NCBI GenBank assembly: GCA_000499405.2
Contig: HG738138.1
Span: 22,330,824 to 22,394,823, forward strand
Origin: Onchocerca volvulus
Taxonomy: Eukaryota > Nematoda > Chromadorea > Rhabditida > Onchocercidae
DNA length: 64,000 nucleotides
Direction: 5' to 3'
Every line of letters starts with the position of its first letter. Position 1 is the first letter of the stretch. A program made the translations under genes and the position numbers. The notes under the pieces were generated by a model. That model saw only the letters and a program-made list of their open reading frames with translations, had not been told where the DNA came from and made no database searches. Of the stretch, positions 38,201 to 47,999 are shown in pieces.

Positions 38201-39539
38201 CGATTCCAAAATCGCTGAAAGTATTGGAGTATGTGAAAATATGCTGATTCATTTCATGATTTTAGGGATCGAAGTTGATATGGATGTACAACATGATGGT
38301 GTTTCGGAGAAAATCCCTAAAACAAATAGCTCGACAGCTAAAGATACGGCAGATGACAACACATCTAATAATGAGAAGGAAGAAACACAAAAAAAAGATA
38401 AAAAAGAGGTTTCGGAGATTGCTGAACCAGAAAATGACGATGGAAAACGAAAAAATGATGATCCGACTGCTCAGAACGTTGGAACGGTAAGTGGAATGGT
38501 TTTTTCCTTTTTTTTTTATTGAAATAGAAAGTTAAATTTGTTTCAAATGGCTTTACTTATTGTGTCGATGTAATTTTTCCAGGCTAACACTATAACGATT
38601 TCGTTCATCTGTTCAAGATGCAAAAACATAATATTTCTATGTTCATTGCATTTTGTTTGTAGAACTCGGACGAATTGGACGTGCCAATGAAAAAGATGCA
38701 TATATCGGAGCATAATGAGACAGAAAAAATGGAGCAAAATTTGAAAGAACCAATGCTTGATACCGTCGCTACTGGCGATGATATTTCTGATGAATGGACG
38801 ATGATGGATATCAGTAGTCCGGGTAACAAATGTCAATCAAGTATTTTTTTTCTCCAATATTTATATCATTATTACACAGTAAATCCTGGGCACGATATCA
38901 CTTATTTTCACTAGAAATGTAGATAGCATTCACTAACTTGAATTTGTATATTTTAATAAATATTGAAAGCATACCAGTTTGCACTTGTTTGAGTTGCTTT
39001 GAAATAAGAATTACAGAAGGCGATCTTAATGTGACATGTATTAGCAATAGCTTGTTTGTCACGGTTAGATTCGATGTGCGGAACAATTATGATTGTTTTC
39101 AGGTCAATCGCTTTATCCTGTTATTGCTGATGGAAAATGTATGGCTGGTACTCCATTTATAGTCCCACAGCCTGGACCGCACAACCCACACTGTCATTTC
39201 ATTTACCCAGGTCACTTTTTCTCATTTACTCCAGTGATTATTTTTTAAGAGCTAACTTATTGTCATAATTTACTTAGCAGAATGTAAGATACAATATTTT
39301 AATTTATATTAATTTCGCACTTTACTTCCGGATTTCAAAGTCATACTGGAGTTTTTTAACGAAAAATTGTAGATGAACATGTTGCACTTTGTGTGATACA
39401 ATTGGAAGGAATGGGTTTCGACAACTGTAATGGTTGGTTAACCAAACTTGCAATGGATCTGAAAGGTGACGTAAGTGCCGTTATCGAGGATATGAAGAAG
39501 GATCCTGTTTATGCGAAACATTTCGAAAACGATATCTGA
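35283..39539 (+). CDS. sqst-1: Sequestosome-1/p62 selective autophagy receptor
   Basis: Ten exons, 35283-35439, 35961-36056, 36382-36446, 36815-36979, 37296-37502, 37741-37864, 38266-38486, 38663-38822, 39103-39210 and 39373-39539, give 489 aa. Domain order is that of p62. PB1 spans about 1-84, with the basic YRRF and the acidic OPCA motif DEEGDLIYFSTDEEL, so both polymerisation faces are kept. A ZZ zinc finger spans about 107-158 (CNRCDQPLYGIRYKCCVCDD, then LCEECEKEG). An acidic disordered region follows, with an LC3-interacting-like DEWTMMD at about 388-394, and a UBA ubiquitin-binding domain at about 440-487 (MGFDNCNGWL). It carries ubiquitinated cargo to autophagosomes. Two oddities: a long Ala/His tract at about 190-228, and Met where the LIR core usually has Leu/Ile/Val. 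Exon 5 ends at a weak donor (GTTATT). Exon 6 may instead start at 37708, adding 11 residues. The ATG is 5 nt after CTCTTCAG. Confidence 0.95.
37392..37494 (+). repeat. Coding Ala/His low-complexity tract
   Basis: Imperfect GCTGCx/CATGCTGC repeats within exon 5 of SQSTM1 encode runs of Ala broken by His, Gln, Asn and Arg (HAARHAARHAAAAA). The DNA is a GC-rich island in an AT-rich gene. Confidence 0.85.
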
Positions 39540-39859
39540 AAGTATTTAAATACTGAAAAATAACATATATTTGACTCCACTTATATATGCTTTCATGGTT
39601 CGTAAACACACATACTATTTGCATTTTGTATATTTTGTGAATCTTTTGTCTTGTTTTTGTATCTTCACATTAGTTTTAGATTTTTCTATCTTCACTTTAA
39701 TTCGCTAATTCAAATTGAAGTTGGTTTTGGGAATTCATACTCCATCACGTATCCCTTGATAATATACAGTTTTTATCTTTCATTAATTATTGGCTAGTGG
39801 GATATATCTTTTTTCATGTCCTTCTCTTTTGGCGTATTGTGGAGTTTCTATTCGCTGTA

Positions 39860-39865
39860 AATAAA
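39860..39865 (+). terminator. Candidate poly(A) signal for SQSTM1
   Basis: AATAAA 321 nt after the SQSTM1 stop codon, the first canonical hexamer in a T-rich 3' flank. Confidence 0.4.
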
Positions 39866-40441
39866 CGCTTTTTCAAAAATAACTGCTGTGCCAGTGCAGT
39901 GCTTTCAAAGCTGTCATTATAATTAGGCTTTCAATATCGTCGACAGGTTCCCAACTTTCTCGAATGAAATCGAAGTTGTTAGTGTTGTTCGCGACCAAGC
40001 TTACTTCATCAGTAGAAAATCCGTAAATTAAATTAGTCGAATTAATGGAAAGGGATTCACGAGTGGATTAATAAAATGTATAGATTCATAAGATAGAAAC
40101 GCGTTGCTACATGATTTTTAGTAGTCATTCTATGATTTGCGGGTTCAGACCACTATTTAATTTACAAATAATTTGCGCCCTTATAATGCTGGGAAATTTG
40201 TCTGATGGCACGATCAAATCTCAAATTCAAACTTGGATAATTTTTTTTTTTATTTTTTTTTTTTTTTTTCATTTATTACGAAAAATTGACAATGCGAAAC
40301 GATGCGCAACAAATTACAAATTTAATGATAAATTTACTAACGTAAAAAAAGGAAAAACGATACGAAGGGAAATTAAAACAACCCGAGTCGGAGCATTAAA
40401 CCGCTTCCGTTGACATCCTTCGTATAAAATGATAAAAGAGG

Positions 40442-40567
40442 GCGCTTTTGTTAGCGCGTGCAGTTAAGGGTCACAAAGCTATCAAAAAGACAGAAATATG
40501 ATGATGCGCTTTTGTTTGCGCGTGAGAATGCAATAAACATTGACATAATTAAGGGTTACAAAGCTAT
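40442..40567. repeat. Two-copy GCGCTTTTGTT..GCGCGTG / TTAAGGGT block
   Basis: GCGCTTTTGTTAGCGCGTG at 40442 recurs as GCGCTTTTGTTTGCGCGTG at 40506. TTAAGGGTCACAAAGCTAT at 40464 recurs as TTAAGGGTTACAAAGCTAT at 40549. Each first element is itself partly palindromic (GCGC...GCGC). The spacing between the two elements differs between copies (3 and 24 nt). Confidence 0.75.
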
Positions 40568-41102
40568 TTAACAAAGAAATGACTCGACATATCTACAAGA
40601 ATTACAAATCATCTGAATGAAAAATTTTCGGTTATTCCGACACATACAGGTAATTTTATATTTTGGTGTTCATTATGAGAAGTATTCGAGTTTTTCCTAG
40701 AATACGATACTTGGCTTTTCTCCATTATAATAGCCAAACTTCATCACTTATTGCCAAAAATCACCGTAACATTTCTTTTCTACTAATTCCTTCGTCATGA
40801 AACAAATAAATACTTCAATTAAAGTGAGGGACTGGGAAGTGGAACGTAACATTTGTACCAGGCCGTATTAAAATCTAGTGTAAACTCTGATTAGTTTTAT
40901 TGATATTGTTTTTCGCCTCTTTCTCTCTCTTTTTCTTTGTGTATTCTGTCAGGTGACGTATTATTATAGATGTTCAAACAAAGTACTTATCTAAATAATA
41001 GGTTCATCAAGGGAACAGCATGTCAAGGCTTGGCATTTTCCACTGAAGAATAGTATTTCAGGTTTCAGTTTGATTCCTGCGTGGCTAATTCATACCGTCT
41101 GA

Positions 41103-44100
41103 ATGGGTGCACTTCTAGCAGCACCGGCATGCGTCTCATCGGTTCGTTCCACTTCATTTTATCTTAATAGTATAGAAACGAAATTATCTTGATTGTATAG
41201 TCATCTTTCTACTTACTTATTCATGAAATGTAGAAAGTTGTGCTTTGTCACAGTGATAAGTACCATTATTGCTTTATATCAAAATATAATACATAAATAA
41301 GAATAACTTTAGAAATTAAATGTGAGTAAAGCAATAAGTAATCGATTAATGTAGCATTTTTTTTCATATTTAATTTTTGAAGTAAATGCTTATGGATTGA
41401 AAATCGTATTTTTCACCAAGTAGCTACTAAACAACTTTAGACGTTATCATTCTTTTTCATTTTTAATAAACTTTTCCGTTTTCGGTAAACTTTCTATTGA
41501 CCATTCTATCATGACGTTTTGACAAACTCGTGCTGTGCTCTGCGCAAAAATTTTTGTATTAAACTCACATTCACATTTAGATTACTATGTCGGTCACTGA
41601 ATTATTATATTTGCTTTGCAATACTCTGTTTTCTGCCAACACTATCTTATTTTTTTTATTACTTTGTTTTTACAGTTAGCATGCTGCTTCGGTAGTGCGG
41701 CATGTTCTTTGTGTTGCGCAGCATGTCCATCTACCCGAAGCTCACTGACTACAAGAGTAATGTATGCTGGAATGTTATTGATCAGTACATTCGTGGCTTG
41801 TCTAATGCTTACACCTGGTATACAAACTAAACTTGCTAATGTAAGTTTACCGCATTGAAATTTTTCATCTCTTCTGGGAGGAACTATTATTGTGACCTCT
41901 TTTTAATTTAATTTGATTTTCTCTCTCTCTCTCCCTCAGAAAGTATTAGATAGACGATTGTTTTTCCAATCGATTGTGATGTTTTTTAATTCTAGTCGAG
42001 TTGGTTTTGCAAGGGTCTTTCTGGAATTGCTGGACTCAATTGTTCTCATGCTGTCGGTTTTCAAGCTGTTTACAGGTATGAATTTGGATATTTCTCTCAT
42101 GCTGTCGGTTTTCAAGCTGTTTACAGGTATGAATTTGGATATTTCAATAGTTGAGATGCTCTGGATGCTCCGAACAAAATTCCAGTGAGTGTAATAGTAA
42201 TATGGGAAGGGTGTGATATTCGAGATGCAAATTTAATTTTAATGTAGACATTGTTATTCCTCTAATTTCTAGAGTTTGCGCAGCAGTGGTTATTTTCTTC
42301 TTCACGCTTATGATTTTGATGTTGGGTGTGAAATCGTCCCGCGACGCACGATCGAAAATACAAAACGGTTTTTGGTTCTTCAAATATGTGTTTGTCATTG
42401 CGATTATTATCGGATTATTTTATGTCAGTTCAGAAAGCATTTCTTCGCGTTCGTTTTTCTTTCGTAATTTCATCTTTCTTTACTTTTATTCATTATTATG
42501 ATTTCTCTTCTAATCCTTTCGATAGTATTAAAACTATATGTGATGCTGAAATATATCAGATGCTTCTTTAATATCTTCAGTTGATAAATTGATGAGATTC
42601 TTTTTTTTTTAGCTTTAATGTGGATTGGATTGATCGGTGGTTTTATTTTTATCCTACTACAGCTTATATTAATCGTTGATTTTGCTCATTCTCTTGCTGA
42701 AGGATGGATGGAAAAATATGAAGAGAATGAAAGTCGCACATGTTATTGTGGTAACTTTAACTAATTGTTTTTGAAATAATATTTAGTTGCATAAATTGCC
42801 TCATTTGTAGGACTCTGCAGTACCCTATTCCATATATTCATTCCTACTCCTCATGTGATTCAAAAATGATAAGCCGTACCCAGAAATCAAAAATGAGATG
42901 GGAAATTATCAAAGAGTACCCAGAAATCAAAAATGAGATGGAAAATTATCAAACTGCAAGTATAATTGAATGGACGTAAAAGACTGAGCGAATTTTAAGA
43001 CATCATTTTAACTTAAGTCTAAACTGATTACAAGTTATACTTGTGTGAAGGATAAAAAAGAGAAGAGAATTACGGTTTGTCTTTCTTTAAAATTTCAGAA
43101 TTATCATTGTAATTATCATTTTGAATGGTAACTGTCATACCAGCATCAATAAATTTTCTGTTTTTATATGACTTTCTTGAAATTTATTTTTCAGGATTAT
43201 TGACGTTCACCTTCCTGACATATATGCTAGCTGTCGTTGCTCTCATTCTGATGTACATGTTTTACACTGCGGCAAGTTTGAAAATTTCATTTACACAATA
43301 AATTTTTTTATTAAATGGATTATCAATTATCTGCTTTTTTTAATAAATAATTTATTAAAAAACGTGATTTAGAACGAATAAAAATATTCTTTGCAGGGAA
43401 ATTCGTGTTATATGCCAAAGTTATTTATTTCCCTCAATATCATTCTCTGCTTGCTAGTGTCTGCTCTATCGATCCTTCCACGTATACAAGAACGAATGCC
43501 TCGATCAGGCCTATTGCAGTCATCGTTCATTACTCTCTATGTGATGTACATCACATGGTCAGCACTAATCAACAACCCAGGTATGTTTTTGTTTTCATGC
43601 AACTGAAGGAGTTATCTTTCAATTTAAGAATAATTACTAAGAAACTATTGTAATGTTTCAGATAAAGAATGCAATCCTTCACTGATTAACATTTTTACCA
43701 ATCACACAACTCCTTATGGGCAGGTATCTTTATTTTGAATATTCTAGTTTAAGATGCAGTTCTTTATTTTATAAAGATCCATAAAAACTTTTTAATTGTA
43801 ATATCTTTATATCTATATTATACGTAATTCTCGGCAGTACCATTGTTGCTATTGATTTGGAAACCGTATCAAATATTAATGGTTTTGTTTTCCAGGAGAT
43901 TTATGGAACACCGATCCCAGCTGAATCTCTAGTTTCCCTTCTGATTTGGTTCATTTGTATACTCTATGCGTCATTCCGGACCTCATCAAATTTTAATAAA
44001 ATTGCAGGCAGCTCTTTACAGAGAACAGTAGTGGATGATGGAAATAACGGTTCTCAACAGCACATTATCACATCTAGCGAAGGTCCATCATACTTCATCC

Positions 44101-45028
44101 TATCATAAATAATAGTTCTGCATAGTTCAGGTATAAATGGCAAATAACTTTTTAGTATTTTAAAAGTGATCTGTAATCCGTGTGTTTTGTTGGAAATCTT
44201 CAAATACAAAAATATTCTGTTCATGATAGGGCGAAGTTATTATGGACTCTGCACATTTCTTGCTTATATTTTTTTGACTGTCTTTTTGATTGGATTGCCT
44301 TTGCAGTTCTTTGTCTATATGCATGTTGGACGAGTTTTATACAATTTTCAGGAGACGAGATATATTTTGATAGAGGACTTTTTGAAGGAGAATTAGTCTA
44401 TTGTGATAATAGAGAAAATAAATAATTGATTTTTTTCATTGGTTTTAAAATTTAGAGCAAATTATATTTCCGAAAATTTCTTTTTTAATATCCGTGTTTT
44501 CATTTTCCCAAATCAAGTTTTACGAAATAAGAATTTCCTCTTTTCTATTTATATGATTAATACTTTCATCTGCATGCGCAGTTTATTTTTCTTGGTTTGG
44601 TAAAATAATATTTGGAAAACAAAATTTTCAGATGATTTGGAAAACGGACGCGTTTGGGATGACGAATCAGATGCAGTTTCATACAGCTATTCATTTTTCC
44701 ACTTTGTGTTTGGGTTAGCTTCACTGTATGTAATGATGACTCTCACGAGTTGGTACAAGTAAGTTATTTTATAAACATTTAAAGAAGATTATTGAGGAAT
44801 TTGTTAATTTAAAACATAATTGACCATAGCTTGTTAACCTGATAGTTAAATTCCCAAATTTTTTTTATACTATTGAAATTCTTTTTAAGGCCAGATAGTG
44901 ACTTGCGCCATTTAAACAGCAATATGGCAGCAGTATGGGTGAAAATTGTATCTTCTTGGCTTTGCCTTGCAATTTATGCATGGACGCTTGCAGCACCAGC
45001 AATTTTCCCGGATCGTGATTTTTCTTAA
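41103..45028 (+). CDS. SERINC (serine incorporator / TMS1 family) membrane protein
   Basis: Eleven exons, 41103-41141, 41676-41840, 41996-42075, 42273-42448, 42613-42750, 43195-43271, 43397-43580, 43662-43723, 43896-44082, 44632-44758 and 44890-45028, give 457 aa with about ten membrane helices. Family landmarks in order: [25 protein letters not shown]; the AVYR of the third exon; [70 protein letters not shown]; and the terminus [19 protein letters not shown]...RDFS. SERINCs are multi-pass proteins linked to serine incorporation into phosphatidylserine and sphingolipids, and to lipid scrambling. Two oddities. A 51-bp tandem duplication gives exon 3 a second donor at 42126. The intron after exon 6 has a GC donor (GCG|GCAAGT). 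Exon 9's donor GTCCAT is weak. Confidence 0.96.
42044..42145 (+). repeat. Perfect 51-bp tandem duplication across SERINC exon 3 end
   Basis: 42044-42094 and 42095-42145 are identical (TCTCATGCTGTCGGTTTTCA ... GGATATTTC). Each unit contains the last 32 nt of exon 3 (encoding [11 protein letters not shown]) and the GTATGA donor. Because 51 is divisible by three and the frame between the copies is open, use of the second donor would add 17 residues ([17 protein letters not shown]) without a frame shift. Confidence 0.95.
42876..42953 (+). repeat. 40-bp-period tandem duplication in a SERINC intron
   Basis: GTACCCAGAAATCAAAAATG continues for about 38 nt at 42876 and again at 42916 with one mismatch (GATGGGAAA against GATGGAAAA). 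Intronic, two copies. Confidence 0.9.
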
Positions 45029-45094
45029 AAAATTATCGCATTCAAAACTAAAGTGGATTCTGGAATTTCACTCCCAGATGAAGATTTTGTACAG

Positions 45095-45154
45095 ATAAAG
45101 AGATCTTGTAATAAAAAATTTTGTATAAAGAGATCTTGTAATAAAAAATTTTGT
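45095..45154 (+). repeat. 30-bp tandem duplication in SERINC 3' flank
   Basis: ATAAAGAGATCTTGTAATAA plus AAAATTTTGT is repeated exactly at 45095-45124 and 45125-45154. Confidence 0.92.
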
Positions 45155-45372
45155 ACTATATTTCATAATTTTATCTGTTTTACTTTGCTTTGCTTATTTT
45201 TACTACTGATCGGAAAATTTTTTTCTTGCCTTCGTTAAGATCTAATTTCTCTTACATTTTCCTTCTTAATTTACAGCTGATATTTGTTTACTTTATCATG
45301 ATTTAAATGCATCAATTTCTTGACCTATATTCATTATTCCCATTACGTACGTTTCTTACGGTTAATCCACTT

Positions 45373-45448
45373 ATCTTTCTTTCTCTTTCTCTCTCTCTCT
45401 CTCGTATGAATGTACTTGCTATCAATTTAAAAAAAAAAAAAAAAAAAG
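45373..45448. repeat. CTTT/CT tract and A17 run
   Basis: A pyrimidine tract (CTTTCTTTCTCTTTCTCTCT...) followed by a run of about 17 A. Simple repeat. Confidence 0.85.
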
Positions 45449-45595
45449 AGATTTTGAATTGATCAGCTGTTTCGTCCGTTTTTTGACATAAGAGATGATC
45501 TTCCTTTTTTTGTGGAACCATTAGAATTGTATTCATATTCAATAGCATTAAACTGTGCTTATATGTCTATCATCGCTTTTTCCCTGTAATTATCT

Positions 45596-45601
45596 AATAA
45601 A
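45596..45601 (+). terminator. Candidate poly(A) signal between SERINC and TMEM258
   Basis: AATAAA 568 nt after the SERINC stop and 264 nt before the TMEM258 start; probably SERINC's, if its 3' UTR is long. Confidence 0.3.
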
Positions 45602-45864
45602 ATATTATCGTTTTTATTCGCTCTATCACATGGTTCTTAACCGAATAACAGTTTTTTCGCTTTGAATGAAATAAATTTCTAATTTCGAGACTTTGGATCA
45701 AATTAGAATGTGATATTAAGAGAAGCGAAGTACTTTTAGTTCCAGACTTGAAGTCTGAAGGTATCTCTGACTTTTTCAAAGTGTGGATTAGGTGCTTTTC
45801 TTATTAAGGTAAGGTGTGCTAAATTGTACATAATGTCAATATTTCACTATTTCAGGTCCAAAAA

Positions 45865-46456
45865 ATGACTGCTGATTTGTTGTCTATGGAGCGGTACGTC
45901 GGACCGGTAAGGGTTTCACTTGACACTGTTACATTTACCAGATCATATGTAGATTCTTAAAGTATTTAGCAGCCTTGACTTCTTAGTGAATGTATCTGAT
46001 AATCTGAAATATAGTATAAAGTGTTCCATAGTTTGTACTGATTTTAGTGACAATTTTGGACCGAAATCTTATTGAAATTAAAAATTTTTAGGTAAACCCT
46101 TCACTATATTCACAGCTAGCTGTGTTGTTGCTTGCAATAGGCCTTTTTTTTATGGCTTGGTTCTTCGTTTACGAGGTTATTATTCATTAGAATACAAAAA
46201 TATTTTCTATATTTTCTTAATTTCCCATATTTTCTTAATTTTTTCTTTTATACAATTTCTTATTTAACAGTTTCAGATGTTTATGTCATAATATTTCGTT
46301 ATGTCTAGCACTGGTTCTTAATCTCATTGCTTTCAGGTAACTTCAACGAAGTTTACTCGAGTTCTCATCAAGGAACTATTAATTTCATCAGTCGCAGCGC
46401 TTTTCCTTGGATTTGGTTCTATTTTTCTCATGCTTTGGACAGGGATCTACGTTTAA
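45865..46456 (+). CDS. TMEM258 / OST5-like oligosaccharyltransferase subunit
   Basis: Three exons, 45865-45906, 46092-46175 and 46337-46456, give 81 aa, about the length of human TMEM258 (79 aa). The sequence follows that family closely: RYVGPVNPSL at the N-terminus, [20 protein letters not shown] (helix 1), [20 protein letters not shown], and [18 protein letters not shown] (helix 2) to the end. TMEM258 is a small two-helix subunit of the ER oligosaccharyltransferase complex, equivalent to yeast Ost5, supporting N-glycosylation of secretory proteins. The ATG lies 9 nt after a CTATTTCAG acceptor. No defects seen. Confidence 0.96.
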
Positions 46457-46755
46457 TCAAGTGCTTACGTTTTCTAATTATTGAATTTTTTTCCAACAGA
46501 AACTTTTTTCGTTTTCAATTTTTTATAAAGAGTAAAGAGAACTGTTTGGGTAGTCACATCAATTGAGGCTTTTAAATTTTCGCTATTTGAACATCGGGTT
46601 CTTTTTGGATTTGCAAAGTTTTAGATTCCATAGATATTCTGCTTTTATAGATATTCTGCTTTTTTTTTCTTCTAGTTTTCTCTTTGACTTTCTTTTTATT
46701 TATCGAGGTTTGTCTGTTTAGAATGCGCGTTGTTCTTTTTCGTTAAAATTTCTTG

Positions 46756-46761
46756 AATAAA
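46756..46761 (+). terminator. Candidate poly(A) signal for TMEM258
   Basis: AATAAA 300 nt after the stop codon, preceded by T-rich sequence. Confidence 0.4.
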
Positions 46762-46989
46762 TGTTATAATTCTGTTGGATTTGATTGCTGTGATCGAAGT
46801 TGAATTAGATTTAAATTTGTTTTGTCACTTTTTATTGAAAAAAAATGTGTTTCAAGTTTAACGCTATTGTTATCACATAAAAACGTATTTAAAGTGTAAA
46901 ATACTCTGCATTATCAATAAGTAAGGCACAGTAAAAACAACACAGATTCAAACAAATTGTTGTTTCATTAATTTTTTTCTTATCATTTC

Positions 46990-47168
46990 GTTTGATCATC
47001 TCCGAAAACTAGTAATTAATTTAAGCGGCTTTAGGTGATAGATAATCGCCTAATGGCATAAATCTCACTCTAAGTTTTATTTGATCATCTCCGATAACTA
47101 ATAATTAATTTAAGCGGCTTTAGGTGATAAATGATCGCCTAATGACATAAATCTCATTCTAAGTTTTA
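46990..47168. repeat. Diverged 89-bp tandem duplication
   Basis: TTTGATCATCTCCGAAAACT at 46991 is followed 89 nt later by TTTGATCATCTCCGATAACT. The unit continues through AATTAATTTAAGCGGCTTTA, an AGGTGAT...ATCGCCT imperfect palindrome and ATAAATCTCA. A handful of mismatches separate the copies, so this is older than the exact duplications in SERINC. Confidence 0.88.
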
Positions 47169-47304
47169 TTTGCTTGCATACATCAATTTTATATGGATGA
47201 AATTAATTTCTTTCAAAACTATCGAATAAAGTTTCCGGATAATCCAGTTTTCCTGAATTGCATGGAGATATGTCACATTCTTCAACTTCGGAACTTGGCT
47301 AATT

Positions 47305-47999
47305 TTACTGTAAAAACTGCGTAGGTAAAATCTGTTTATGTTTTTTGCAAATACTTTGACATTTGATAAGATTTTCGAAACGATTTTCATTACCGCCACA
47401 ACTCTCAGTACCGAATGGATAACATTTTTCAGTGACTGGATCAAAGTAGTAGCGCACCTGCAACTTATTCCTGTCTATTATATCTTCGTTCGTTTCTGCA
47501 ACTGGACATAGTCCTGAATCTGCAACATAAGTTGTTCATGTTAGATGAAGTGAGCAAAATCCTAGGCATCCATTAAAAAATTATAAGTCAGTGTGCTCAT
47601 GATAGTTAGAGTAGTTCTATTACTATTCTTCCTAAAACGTTATCTCATGTTGATAGCGACATGTGATTTAAGAATAAATTTATTGAATAAATAAATAAAA
47701 AAAAAATAAATGAATGAATAAATAAATATGATAACATTCATTCGGCTCAAAATTTTTATCGTTGTCTAATTTTTGGATTTTATGAAAAAATCTCTTTTTT
47801 GCAACACGGTCTAATGTTGCTTAATATAAATTACTGAATTTCCATTTTGAGATTGATGAAAAAATAGCAAACCTGGAGGGAGATAACAAAGGCATGGATA
47901 ATGTTGTACATCGGTAAATACCGGTGGATCTGGTATACGAGCGGCATCTAGTAAGTTATACAGGAATATGGGCAAAGTTAATGTCAAAAAATATATCAT
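47305..47999 (-). CDS. Secreted Kunitz-domain protein with enlarged reactive-site loop
   Basis: Two exons on the minus strand, 47999-47873 and 47519-47305, join in frame to 113 aa. The ATG is 2 nt after a CATTTTAG acceptor. Residues 1-20 form a signal peptide (MIYFLTLTLPIFLYNLLDAA). The rest is a single Kunitz/BPTI domain. Cysteines 38, 47, 75, 83, 96 and 100 reproduce the family spacing (9, then 8, 13 and 4) together with YYFDPVTEKC and CGGNENRF. The gap between the second and third cysteine is 28 instead of 16, a 12-residue insertion (around AETNEDIIDRNK) beside the reactive site, and Pro48 occupies the P1 position. Canonical trypsin inhibition is therefore doubtful. An extra Cys36 precedes the domain. 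A 45-nt in-frame stretch bounded by CCA|GTTGCA and TTGCAG could be a tiny intron, but removing it leaves the loop three residues short. Confidence 0.87.

Larger units (their letters stand above)
39540..41102. other. Intergenic SQSTM1-SERINC
   Basis: About 1.56 kb without a supported gene. It contains a candidate SQSTM1 poly(A) signal (39860-39865), a T-rich run at about 40229-40269, and the duplicated GCGC block at 40442-40567. Confidence 0.5.
45029..45864. other. Intergenic SERINC-TMEM258
   Basis: Contains the SERINC 3' flank, a 30-bp tandem duplication, a CT-rich tract with an A17 run, and a candidate poly(A) signal at 45596. No gene seen. The same-strand spacing of 836 bp is too wide to claim an operon. 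Confidence 0.55.
46457..47304. other. Convergent intergenic region TMEM258-Kunitz
   Basis: Holds a candidate TMEM258 poly(A) signal (46756) and an 89-bp two-copy repeat (46990-47168). It also has a small duplication (ATAGATATTCTGCTTTT twice near 46629-46662). No gene. Confidence 0.55.

Noticed and set aside
41913..42188. Open frame containing a repeated [10 protein letters not shown] peptide
   Set aside because: It is an out-of-frame reading of SERINC exon 3 and its 51-bp duplication; the true frame there reads [11 protein letters not shown].
44166..44396. Hydrophobic 76-codon frame inside SERINC
   Set aside because: Lies wholly within the intron between exons 9 and 10; the flanking exons join in frame without it and SERINC homology does not include it.
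45028..45865. SERINC-TMEM258 operon
   Set aside because: Same strand, but 836 bp apart with a possible poly(A) signal between; closer spacing (about 100-400 bp) would be expected of a nematode operon, so it is not claimed.
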